This document shows, one piece after another, positions 1 through 8,506 of a DNA stretch of 64,000 bases (the first letter of the stretch is position 1; each line of letters begins with the position of its first letter). The position numbers and the translations under genes are program-made. The stretch is from the NCBI GenBank assembly GCA_030684395.1, contig JAUXTT010000004.1, positions 186,001 to 250,000 on the forward strand, given 5' to 3'. The stretch comes from Bacteroidota bacterium (GTDB lineage: Bacteria; Bacteroidota; Bacteroidia; B-17B0; Aurantibacillaceae). Under the pieces are notes generated by a model. It saw only the letters and a program-made list of their open reading frames with translations, searched no databases and was not told the origin of the DNA.

Positions 1-132
1 GAGGAATTGCCCTTTGTTATTAAAAACAAATACAGATATCGCACGGTGCAGCTTTGCCTCACGGTGCGCCTGAAGTTTTTCCATCGCTCCGATTTCTTCA
101 TCACTCTCGTTAACCAAAATAACCTGTTCCAT
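1..132 (-). CDS. idi: Isopentenyl-diphosphate delta-isomerase, type 1 (5' part only)
   Basis: The first 44 codons of a minus-strand gene run off the left edge of the window. The start ATG is at 132. The visible protein starts MEQVILVNESDEEIGAMEK and continues into AHREAKLHRAISVFVFNNKG, the usual N-terminus of type 1 (Nudix) IPP isomerases, where the LHRA(F/I)SVF segment opens the Nudix fold. The enzyme interconverts IPP and DMAPP in isoprenoid synthesis in the cytoplasm. The catalytic Cys and Glu lie outside the window, so activity cannot be judged. A generic Nudix hydrolase is the alternative, but the N-terminal VDE-type segment favours Idi. Confidence 0.82.
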   Translation of the reverse strand, partial: MEQVILVNESDEEIGAMEKLQAHREAKLHRAISVFVFNNKGQFL

Positions 133-320
133 AGTCTTTTATCCTCTGCTAAATTACTAATATTCTCAAACAAAGTCTCCTTAATAGAGAGATTCAGCTC
201 CAATTTGCTTCAAATTTCTATGTTTGAGGAAATGAAAACCCAAAGGTTAATAACTACTTTCTTCTCGCTTCAAACAAAGGAAACGGCACAGTATTTTTGA
301 AGAAACCGTTTTTTAAGAAT

Positions 321-1499
321 ATGTCAGATATAGCTCACTATTTTACACCCATCAATTTAGTTGAAATCAGTAACGATACTATATATGATGCAACTCAAAT
401 TGGGGGTTCTATGACCGCATTTACCAACAGCGAAGATTTTCCTGAGCTGGAAGGCATTGACATTGCTATTATTGGGGTTTGCGAGGACAGAAGAAGCGAA
501 AAAAGTTTAGGGGCTTCAAATGCGCCTGATGAAGTGAGAAAATTCCTTTATCAATTGTATCCCGGAAGTATTGATCCAAAAATGATCGATCTTGGGAATA
601 TTAATGCCGGCTTTGAAGTAGAAGATACTTATTATGCATTGGCAAATACCATTGAAGTTTTAGTAAAAAAGAATATCATCCCGATCATTATCGGTGGCTC
701 ACAAGATCTTACTTACGCTCAATTCAGAGGGTACGAAAAACTGGAGCAAACCATTAACATTGCAACTGTAGATGCAGAGTTTGATCTGGGCAATCCCGAA
801 GAAAAACTAACGAATAAAAGCTACTTAGGAAAAATTATTTTACATCAACCGAACTACCTTTTTAATTACAGTAATATCGGATACCAAACTTATTTAGTGA
901 GTCCTGCTTCCATTAACATGATGACGAAACTATATTTCGACAGTTATCGTTTAGGGCAGATCCGTGATAATATTCAGGAAGCAGAACCTATTATTCGTCA
1001 TGCCGACATGTTGAGTTTTGATTTCTCCTGCATCAAACATGCCGATGCACCGGCACAAAGTGATGCACAGCCAAATGGGTTTTATGCGGAAGAAGCCTGC
1101 CAAATGATGCGTTATGCGGGGATGAATGACAAACTAACATCCATAGGTATCTACGAATTAAATCCATCTTTTGATGAGAGAGGGAAAACAGCCCGTTTAG
1201 CAGCTCAAATGATCTGGTGTTTTATGGATGGGTTTTACAATAGAAAAAAAGATTATCCTACCCGTACAAGTGCTGACTACACCAGGTTTCATGTTTTTTT
1301 ACAGGAAAATAAATACGAGATCAATTTCTTTAAGAGCAATAAAAGTGACCGTTGGTGGATGGAGGTTCCATACCCAAGTCACGAAAAATTGAAATTTGAG
1401 AGGCACACCTTAGTTCCCTGTTCATATAAAGACTATGAAACAGCTTGTAAAGATGAGATTCCCGACAGATGGTGGCAAACCTATCAGAAATTAAGTTAA
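321..1499 (+). CDS. Arginase/formiminoglutamase-fold protein with degenerate metal-binding motifs
   Basis: A 392-residue protein of the ureohydrolase (arginase) superfamily, often labelled formimidoylglutamase in Bacteroidota. ATG 321 (MSDIAHYFTPIN) is preferred to an in-frame TTG at 297. The three metal-ligand motifs of the family are altered: the GG(D/N)H motif reads GGSQDLTY, the DAHxD motif reads DAEFDLG, and the SxDxDxxDP motif reads SFDFSCIKHADAP. Most His/Asp ligands of the binuclear manganese site are therefore missing, and arginase or formiminoglutamase activity is doubtful. The C-terminal 80 residues (SNKSDRWWMEVPY, then HTLVPCSYKDYETAC and IPDRWWQTYQ) form a Trp-rich extension absent from true arginases. 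It is followed one base later by the YggS gene. The fold assignment is firm; the function is unknown. Confidence 0.8.
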   Translation: MSDIAHYFTPINLVEISNDTIYDATQIGGSMTAFTNSEDFPELEGIDIAIIGVCEDRRSEKSLGASNAPDEVRKFLYQLYPGSIDPKMIDLGNINAGFEVEDTYYALANTIEVLVKKNIIPIIIGGSQDLTYAQFRGYEKLEQTINIATVDAEFDLGNPEEKLTNKSYLGKIILHQPNYLFNYSNIGYQTYLVSPASINMMTKLYFDSYRLGQIRDNIQEAEPIIRHADMLSFDFSCIKHADAPAQSDAQPNGFYAEEACQMMRYAGMNDKLTSIGIYELNPSFDERGKTARLAAQMIWCFMDGFYNRKKDYPTRTSADYTRFHVFLQENKYEINFFKSNKSDRWWMEVPYPSHEKLKFERHTLVPCSYKDYETACKDEIPDRWWQTYQKLS

Positions 1500-1500
1500 G

Positions 1501-2151
1501 ATGAGTTCTGTAAAAAAGAATTTAGAAGAAATAAAAGGAAACATTCCTTCACACGTAACGCTGGTTGCAGTGTCTAAAACCTATCCTACCGAAGTGGTGA
1601 TGGAGGCTTACAATGCCGGTCAACGTGTATTTGGAGAGAACAAAGTTCAGGAACTCTGTGAAAAAAGAGATCAGATGCCGGATGATGTTGAATGGCACCT
1701 GATAGGCCATTTACAAACAAACAAAGTAAAGTATATTGCTCCCTTTGTTTCCATGATCCACTCCATCGATAGTTTAAAATTATTGCAAGAGGTAAACAAA
1801 TATGCTCACAGATATGATCGGGTAATCAATTGCCTGCTACAAATTCATATTGCACAGGAAGAAACAAAATTTGGACTATCGTTTGAAGAATGTACAGATC
1901 TTTTAAAATCAGAAGAATTTAAAGCATTAAAAAATATTCGCATCGTTGGCCTGATGTCGATGGCCAGTAATACTGATGACCCTAATCAAATAAGAAAAGA
2001 GTTCAAATCCTTAAAACAGTTTTACGACAAACAGCCTTCACTTTATATACTCAGCATTGGCATGAGCAGCGACTACAAAATTGCTATTGAAGAAGGCTCA
2101 ACCATGATACGTGTGGGAAGCAGTATTTTTGGGAAAAGAAATTACGCATAA
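1501..2151 (+). CDS. YggS/PROSC family pyridoxal-phosphate homeostasis protein
   Basis: A 216-residue single-domain PLP-binding protein of the YggS/PLPBP family, a fold-type III TIM barrel that buffers free pyridoxal phosphate and influences amino-acid pools; no catalytic reaction is established for the family. The PLP lysine is K26 in VAVSKTYP. The family signatures FGENKVQEL, WHLIGHLQTNK and the phosphate-binding SIGMSSDYKIAIEEGSTMIRVG with GSSIFGKR near the C-terminus are all present. The length is typical. It begins one base after the stop of the arginase-fold gene and ends 13 bases before the TerC gene, so the three are probably co-transcribed. Confidence 0.93.
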   Translation: MSSVKKNLEEIKGNIPSHVTLVAVSKTYPTEVVMEAYNAGQRVFGENKVQELCEKRDQMPDDVEWHLIGHLQTNKVKYIAPFVSMIHSIDSLKLLQEVNKYAHRYDRVINCLLQIHIAQEETKFGLSFEECTDLLKSEEFKALKNIRIVGLMSMASNTDDPNQIRKEFKSLKQFYDKQPSLYILSIGMSSDYKIAIEEGSTMIRVGSSIFGKRNYA

Positions 2152-2164
2152 ATAAATTACCACC

Positions 2165-2962
2165 ATGTCTGAAATATTTTCAACCGAAGCCCTATTAAGT
2201 TTGATTCCATTAACACTGATGGAAATTTTATTGGGAATTGATAATGTGATATTTGTTTCCATTGTTCTCGGACGTTTAAATAAAACAGAAGCAAAAAGAG
2301 CAGGATTTATATGGATGATCGCAGGTATCTTCATGCGCATTTTATTCTTGTTTATTTTAGGCTATTTGATAAAAGGCGAACAAGAACTTTTCAAACTGTT
2401 TGATCATCCGGTTGCATTAAAAGATATCATTATGCTCGCCGGTGGTTTGTTCCTTTTGGTAAACTCAACCTTAGAGATCCACAACAAACTGGAGGGCGAA
2501 GATCCGGATGAAAAATTAAAAAACGACAAGAAAAAACCATCCTCTTTTAAATCCATTATGATACAAATTGTGCTTATTGATATGGTATTTAGTATTGACG
2601 GAATCGTGACCGCAATTGGTATGGCAAATAATATTGTCATCATGATGGTCGCTATTTTGATAAGCATGGCAGTAATGTTTTATTTTGCTCCAAAAATCTC
2701 CGCCTTTGTGCACAAACATCCAACCTTCAAAATACTTGCTTTATCCTTTCTGGTACTGATTGCAGTATTGCTTGTTGTTGAAGGTGTTCACGTTGATACC
2801 ATACATCTACCCAAAGGTTACATCTACTTTGCAATGGCTTTCTCTTTCTCAGTAGAAATATTGAATTTGAAACTTCGCAAAAAAACAACGCCACCCGTTG
2901 AGTTACGTTCTCCTACTCTTATAGAGGAGGTTGAACAAAAAGGATCCGATGCCTTGCATTAA
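2165..2962 (+). CDS. TerC family integral membrane protein
   Basis: A 265-residue polytopic inner-membrane protein of the TerC family (tellurite-resistance-associated or manganese-exporter-like). The first half has the family motif LGIDNVIFVSIVLGRL and the second half the matching IDMVFSIDGIVTAIGM; these two acidic intramembrane motifs are the conserved core and likely ion path. About seven hydrophobic segments are visible, with a charged Lys/Asp-rich loop near residues 112-126 (GEDPDEKLKNDKKKPSS). Manganese or other metal export is known for some relatives; the substrate here cannot be told. It follows yggS at a 13-base gap. Confidence 0.9.
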   Translation: MSEIFSTEALLSLIPLTLMEILLGIDNVIFVSIVLGRLNKTEAKRAGFIWMIAGIFMRILFLFILGYLIKGEQELFKLFDHPVALKDIIMLAGGLFLLVNSTLEIHNKLEGEDPDEKLKNDKKKPSSFKSIMIQIVLIDMVFSIDGIVTAIGMANNIVIMMVAILISMAVMFYFAPKISAFVHKHPTFKILALSFLVLIAVLLVVEGVHVDTIHLPKGYIYFAMAFSFSVEILNLKLRKKTTPPVELRSPTLIEEVEQKGSDALH

Positions 2963-3052
2963 CATACTTCCCAAAATGCGATTATATACGCTTTGCATAA
3001 CTCCATTACTATTGCCCTTATGAGATAATTTGTCTATATTTATTATAGGTAA

Positions 3053-6000
3053 ATGATCCTTTATGAAAAAGTCATAAAAAATCTGCTTCTATTGTGTTTT
3101 GCTTTTACACAGTGCTATTCCTTTGCCCAAAATCCTCATCTAAGAGACTCTCTGCAAAAATTCCTAAAAACCGCACCCCAAGACAGTAACAAAGTAAATG
3201 CTCTTATTGAGCTCAGCCATCAGTTTGTTCAATATGATCTTGAGAAAGCTGAATCAGCTGCAAAAGAAGCTGTCCGAATCTCGCAAATACTCAAATTTCC
3301 AAAAGGAGAAGCGCAAGCCCTGTTGGTATCATCAAGGGTTAAACGTCAAAAAAGTAATTATGCAGAGGCTCTTTCGCAAACCTTTTTGGCCATCAATATA
3401 TTTGAAAAAATAAATGATCAGGAAGGAAGTGCGAAATGCTATTTTGAATTAGGGTACATATATAAGTATTTAGAGGACTATCCAAAGTCAATTAATGCCT
3501 TTTCAAAAGCATCAGCACTTTACAAAACATTGAAAAACGAAAAAAACAATGCGTTGTGTGAAACAGTTTTAGGCCATGTAAATACTGATATCGGATTAAA
3601 ATTAAATGACAGTAGCTATTACAAAAAGGCACTTATTCACTACAATGAGGTATTGTCGTACTACAAAAAAATCAATAATCGGGAGCGAATTTGCGTGGCA
3701 CTTTTAAACCTTGCCAACCTACAATTATCATTCAATAAATCCTTTCCTTCAGAAAAAAATCTCACAAAGTCTTTGGAGTATTCTACCCAGGCACTTGAAA
3801 TAAGCAGGCAACTTGATGATGTTTTGCGAATTGGCATTAACCTCGAAAACATTGGCGAAGTACACTATGAAAGAAAGCAATACGAAAAAGCTCTTGAATA
3901 CTATTTCGAAGCAAACACTTATTTGGAAAAAAGCGGCAACATAGATTATATACTTGAAAACCTCTATTCTATTACAAACATATTTAAAAATATCGGCGAC
4001 TACAACAGGGCACTGGAGTACGCTAAAAAACACGGTGATTTAGCGCTCTCAGAAAAATACAATTCGAGTCTGTGCGATCATTATAAGATACTCGCTGATA
4101 TATATACTGCTCAGAAAAATCCTGAAAAAGCATATCAGGCAAGGTTATTATATGAAAACTATAAGGATAGCACTTTGAATGAAGAAAAAGCATTTGCCCT
4201 TTTAAAACTTGAAGTAGAATATGAAACCAGGCAAAAAGATAAGGAGATTGCTTTACTTAATCAGGAAAGAGCCTTGAAAGAAATCAAACTGAACCAACAA
4301 CAAACCAGTCGCAATTTTTTTATCGCCACAACAATACTTGTTGTAGTTCTGTTATTAGGTTTATTTAATCGTTTCCGTTTTAAACAAAAGCAACATTTAA
4401 TAATCAACGAAAAAAATATAGAGTTGGAGAAACTTTCCATTGTTGCCCGGGAAACTGCCAATGGTGTTTTTATTACAGATGCCGGAGGTAATATAGAATG
4501 GTTCAACGAAGGTTTCTCAAAATTATTTGGTTGGGAATCTATAGAAGAATACAAAAAAAGCAGAGGCTCTAATATTATTGATGTAAGCGGAAATAAAGAC
4601 ATTAATTTACTGATTGAAAAAAGTATCCGCTCCAAAGCTTCTGTTACTTACGAAAATGATACACCTGATAAAAACGGAAATTCCCTTTGGATAAAAACAA
4701 CCCTTTCCCCGGTATTTGATAAACATGGTAATTTGCAAAAAATGATTTTTGTAGAAACTGATGTAACCGAGCTTAAAAAAGCAAAAGAAACCGCCATACA
4801 AAGCTTACAGATTCAGGAGCAGTTTCTTGCCAACACCAGTCATGAGATTCGCACTCCTATGAATGGAGTATTAGGCATGATCCGACAACTTCAGGAAACT
4901 CCTTTAAATCATGAACAAACAGAATTTATTCAGGCAATTAAAGAATCATCCAACAACCTTTTACACGTAGTAAACGACATATTAGATATTTCAAAAATAC
5001 GTGCGGGAAAAATCACTTTCGAAAAAATTGACTTCAGACTACCTGATCTTTTTAGATCCCTTTTGTTCATGCTTCAATATAAAGCTGAGGAAAAAGGTAT
5101 TTATTTAAAATCAGACATCGGCAAAAACATCCCCTCTGTATTAAAAGGAGATCCAATACGTCTTAATCAAGTGTTATTAAATCTTGCAAGTAACGCTATC
5201 AAATTTACAGAGAACGGTGGAGTCACAATTTCGTGCACTCTTGTTAGAACTGAAGGTAACACCAACATTATTCAATTTTGCATTATTGATACAGGCATTG
5301 GAATTCCTGAAGAGAAACTCGATTACATTTTCGAAACTTTTGCCCAGGCGGAAACCCACACCACACGTAAATATGGAGGCACCGGATTAGGTTTGAGTAT
5401 TTCGAAATTTATAGTAGAACAACAAGGAGGTACAATTGAAGTAAACAGTGAAATAGGAAAGGGGTCTTCTTTTTGTTTCACACTCGGTTTTGAAACAGGG
5501 GATCCTGAATGGAAAGGCAATATCATTCAACAAATTGAGGGAATTCCTGTGAATGTTGATTTGAGTCACATCCATGTTCTCTTAGTAGAAGATAATTTAA
5601 TTAACCAGCGTGTTGCGGTACACGAGCTTTCTAAATGGAAAACAAACACAGATGTGGCCAATAACGCAAATGAAGCTTTTGAAAAACTTACCGTTCAACA
5701 GGCTCAGGGTAAAAAATACAACCTGATCCTAATGGACATCTCTATGCCCGGAATGGATGGACTGGAAGCTACACGAAAAATACGTGCTGATTTTCCTGCA
5801 CCCGCTAATCAAACCTCTATTGTTGCTATGACCGCATCAGCTCTAGCAGGAGAAAAAGAAAAATGCTATGAAGCCGGCATGAATGATTACTTATCCAAAC
5901 CTTTTGATCCGGTTGTATTATACACTAAGTTATTAAAATGGGGGCAGGGAGAAAACGCTCAACTTTTGGAAACACAAACAGGCACGCAGGAAAAAACAAA

Positions 6001-6355
6001 CGCAAAAAACAAAGCAACCGATTTAAGTACATTATTAGAAAACGCAGCAGGAGATATTGTTTACATCAGGGAAATGATAGAAATATATTTACAATCCATG
6101 CCCGAATACCTCAATGAACTCAATTTTTATTTTAAACAAAAAAACTGGCTGGAAGTAAAGAGACATGCACATAAAATGAGATCTCCCACTACTTATTTTG
6201 GAGCTCACGAACTGAGCGATCTTTTATACAGAGTAGAGATCTATACTTCTCGAAATTCTTCCACCGGTTTATTTACAACTGCTGTTCAACGTGTGAACGA
6301 CCTGTGCTTAGAAACTTTTAAAGAGTTAGAAGAAGAATTGAAAAAGCTAGGTTGA
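3053..6355 (+). CDS. Large TPR-PAS hybrid histidine kinase with receiver and HPt domains
   Basis: A 1100-residue membrane-anchored phosphorelay protein. In order: signal peptide (1-26), tetratricopeptide repeats in the periplasm (about 35-390), coiled coil and one membrane helix (about 421-441), PAS domain (about 460-575), HisKA with phospho-acceptor His in ANTSHEIRTPMNG (about 595), HATPase with DTGIGIP and GGTGLGLSIS boxes (about 696-814), receiver with phospho-acceptor Asp in LILMDISMPGMDG (about 840-964), and a C-terminal HPt domain with the likely His in RHAHKMRS (about 1038). All three phospho-sites of an intramolecular relay are on one chain, so the final regulator must lie elsewhere. 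It ends two bases before the convergent TPR-SpoIIE gene. The periplasmic TPR region implies protein-protein sensing; the ligand is unknown. Confidence 0.92.
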   Translation: MILYEKVIKNLLLLCFAFTQCYSFAQNPHLRDSLQKFLKTAPQDSNKVNALIELSHQFVQYDLEKAESAAKEAVRISQILKFPKGEAQALLVSSRVKRQKSNYAEALSQTFLAINIFEKINDQEGSAKCYFELGYIYKYLEDYPKSINAFSKASALYKTLKNEKNNALCETVLGHVNTDIGLKLNDSSYYKKALIHYNEVLSYYKKINNRERICVALLNLANLQLSFNKSFPSEKNLTKSLEYSTQALEISRQLDDVLRIGINLENIGEVHYERKQYEKALEYYFEANTYLEKSGNIDYILENLYSITNIFKNIGDYNRALEYAKKHGDLALSEKYNSSLCDHYKILADIYTAQKNPEKAYQARLLYENYKDSTLNEEKAFALLKLEVEYETRQKDKEIALLNQERALKEIKLNQQQTSRNFFIATTILVVVLLLGLFNRFRFKQKQHLIINEKNIELEKLSIVARETANGVFITDAGGNIEWFNEGFSKLFGWESIEEYKKSRGSNIIDVSGNKDINLLIEKSIRSKASVTYENDTPDKNGNSLWIKTTLSPVFDKHGNLQKMIFVETDVTELKKAKETAIQSLQIQEQFLANTSHEIRTPMNGVLGMIRQLQETPLNHEQTEFIQAIKESSNNLLHVVNDILDISKIRAGKITFEKIDFRLPDLFRSLLFMLQYKAEEKGIYLKSDIGKNIPSVLKGDPIRLNQVLLNLASNAIKFTENGGVTISCTLVRTEGNTNIIQFCIIDTGIGIPEEKLDYIFETFAQAETHTTRKYGGTGLGLSISKFIVEQQGGTIEVNSEIGKGSSFCFTLGFETGDPEWKGNIIQQIEGIPVNVDLSHIHVLLVEDNLINQRVAVHELSKWKTNTDVANNANEAFEKLTVQQAQGKKYNLILMDISMPGMDGLEATRKIRADFPAPANQTSIVAMTASALAGEKEKCYEAGMNDYLSKPFDPVVLYTKLLKWGQGENAQLLETQTGTQEKTNAKNKATDLSTLLENAAGDIVYIREMIEIYLQSMPEYLNELNFYFKQKNWLEVKRHAHKMRSPTTYFGAHELSDLLYRVEIYTSRNSSTGLFTTAVQRVNDLCLETFKELEEELKKLG

Positions 6356-6357
6356 TC

Positions 6358-8445
6358 TTAAAGGCGAATACCAATGATGCAGACGTCATCTATCTGTTCA
6401 AGTTGTCCTCTCCATTCCTGAAAACGATGCTCCAATTTTTTACCCTGTTCGTTCATTGGTAAGTTTTGAATTCCCAACAGAAATTGTTCCAGCTGTTTGT
6501 ACTTAAATTTCTTTCCTTGTTCTCCACCAAACTGATCCGGATAACCATCGGTATACAAATAAAGCAGATCTCCTTTTTTCGCTTCAATACTGTATAAGGC
6601 AAAGTCTTCCACCTTTTCACCTTTACCTACAGGCATTTTATCCGCTTTCAAATGAAGTAATTCCCCGTTTCTGATCAGGAGTGGTGCATTGTGTGCAGCA
6701 GCGTAATCTATCTTCATGTTTTCACCTGATCCAATAAATCGCATTAACACTGCATCCATACCATCTTGTCGGCCTTCCATACTTTCTATAAGGCGTTTTC
6801 TGACATGATCAAAAACTTCGTTTGGCTGATGGATCTCTTTCTCATTAATAGTTTCATTTAAAAAAGAAATGTTCAACAAACTCATAAAGGCACCGGGAAC
6901 ACCATGCCCTGTGCTATCAGCAACGGTAAGATATAATTGTTCAACGCCGCTTTTATTTTGTGTGTGAGTAGCCCAGTAAAAATCACCACTTACAATATCT
7001 TTTGGTTGAAAATAAACAAAGCTATCAGGAATGACACGATTAACCACATCGTGATTAGCCAGCAACGTTTTCTGAATTCTTTCTGCATAGTGTATGGAAT
7101 CAAGAATTTCTTTTTGCTTCTCTTCCACCATTGCTTTTTGAAGGCTGATGATCTTGTTCTGTCCTTTATTGCGTTTCAGGTTTCTGTAGATCAGCAAAGC
7201 AACTATTCCCAACAATATAAAACCTGTGCATACCGAATAAAGGATCACCCGTTGTTTTTCCTTTTCTTCCATGGCAAGAGCCGCAATTTTTTCCTGTTCA
7301 GCTTTTTGGAGAGCTTCTTTCTTTTCAAATTCAAAATTTAATTGTTTCTGTGTTATTTCCCTTTGTTTTGCTTCGCCTGACATACTGTCTTTTGCGACAA
7401 TATATTTTTCATACTGTTCCAGTGCAAGGTCTTGCTTTCCAATTGCCTTGTACGCCATATACAATACATTTCTTGCATCCAGTTCAGAAGAAATGATTCC
7501 TAATTCAATTGCTACGGCAAGCCCCTTTTCTCCAAAGTTGATCGCCTTGTTGTAATCTTTATTTCGAAGATATAACTCTGCAAGTGAGCTGTAAGTTGAG
7601 CCGATAAATTCTTTGTTCCCGATTTCCTCACATACTTTTATCGCTTCAAAAAAGTATTCTTCTGCCTTGCTTTTATCTCCGGCATCACTTGCATTTAAAC
7701 CAAGGTTTCCCAAAAGCACCATCAGTGTTCTTTTGTTATTATCTCTTCTGCATATTTCCAGTGCCTTCAATAAATAATAATCAGATGAATCACGCTTATT
7801 AAAAAGCACGAATGCATTAGCAATGTTGATATACGTATTTGCAAGCTGATCATCGGATGTATGAACTGCTATAGCTAAACACTTTCTGTATTCAGCCATT
7901 GCCTTATCACGATCCTTCATTTTCGCATAAAGATTGCCAATGTTTGAACGGGTTGAAATGATTCCGGTAGAATCTTTCATCTCCTCTTTTATCTTTAAAC
8001 TTTCCAGCAAATAGTCCAAAGCTTTGGGGTAATTTCCCTGCTTTATAAAAACAGTTCCCATCGCCGATAAACATTGTGGATAAAGCTTTTCGTACTCTTT
8101 TCCATTTTTTATAGCATAATCAAGATACTCAAACGCTTTATCATAATCCGATAGTAAAATACATGCTTTTCCTGCGTGATAATATTGATTAATCTTTTGT
8201 CGCCCCAATTTTAAACGCTCAGCCATCGCTATTCCTTTCTTAGCGTAATCTAAAGAACCCTGCGGATTATTTTCTTCCAGATAAGCCACGCATATCCGGT
8301 GAATTGTTTTAACTGCATTGGTATCTTCCGGTTGTGATTTAAGCACAGCTATCAGGGAATCTGTTTTTGATTGAGCCACAAAACTCACATTGCATAATAC
8401 AATGAGAATAAAGGTTATAAGGTTCTTTTTAGTAAGGAATGACAT
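6358..8445 (-). CDS. TPR protein with C-terminal SpoIIE/PP2C-type phosphatase domain
   Basis: A 695-residue protein: signal peptide (about 1-25), about eight tetratricopeptide repeats (30-360), a coiled coil, one membrane helix (about 400-420, VILYSVCTGFILLGIVALLI), a second short coiled coil and a SpoIIE-type Ser/Thr phosphatase domain (about 450-695). The metal-binding acidic motifs are present: SGDFYWA, DSTGHGVPGAFMS, YTDGYPDQFGG and the terminal DDVCIIGI. Such proteins act as output modules that dephosphorylate regulators, often anti-sigma antagonists. The layout (signal peptide, TPR, TM, output domain) mirrors that of the convergent hybrid kinase two bases away. The substrate is unknown. 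Confidence 0.92.
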   Translation of the reverse strand: MSFLTKKNLITFILIVLCNVSFVAQSKTDSLIAVLKSQPEDTNAVKTIHRICVAYLEENNPQGSLDYAKKGIAMAERLKLGRQKINQYYHAGKACILLSDYDKAFEYLDYAIKNGKEYEKLYPQCLSAMGTVFIKQGNYPKALDYLLESLKIKEEMKDSTGIISTRSNIGNLYAKMKDRDKAMAEYRKCLAIAVHTSDDQLANTYINIANAFVLFNKRDSSDYYLLKALEICRRDNNKRTLMVLLGNLGLNASDAGDKSKAEEYFFEAIKVCEEIGNKEFIGSTYSSLAELYLRNKDYNKAINFGEKGLAVAIELGIISSELDARNVLYMAYKAIGKQDLALEQYEKYIVAKDSMSGEAKQREITQKQLNFEFEKKEALQKAEQEKIAALAMEEKEKQRVILYSVCTGFILLGIVALLIYRNLKRNKGQNKIISLQKAMVEEKQKEILDSIHYAERIQKTLLANHDVVNRVIPDSFVYFQPKDIVSGDFYWATHTQNKSGVEQLYLTVADSTGHGVPGAFMSLLNISFLNETINEKEIHQPNEVFDHVRKRLIESMEGRQDGMDAVLMRFIGSGENMKIDYAAAHNAPLLIRNGELLHLKADKMPVGKGEKVEDFALYSIEAKKGDLLYLYTDGYPDQFGGEQGKKFKYKQLEQFLLGIQNLPMNEQGKKLEHRFQEWRGQLEQIDDVCIIGIRL

Positions 8446-8481
8446 GTTTTAAAAATTAGATAAAAGTAGCGTTTTTTACCT

Positions 8482-8489
8482 TAAATTTG
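8482..8489 (+). promoter_or_regulatory. Bacteroidota -7 box for gltX
   Basis: TAAATTTG matches TAnnTTTG exactly and ends 17 bases before the gltX ATG. No clear TTTG -33 box is seen at the usual distance. Confidence 0.6.
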
Positions 8490-8506
8490 CACCTCAATTT
8501 TTTGAT

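Noticed and set aside
7-300. Open plus-strand frame of 97 codons at the left edge
   Set aside because: It is antisense to the start of the isopentenyl-diphosphate isomerase gene (1-132) and its translation has no recognisable feature.
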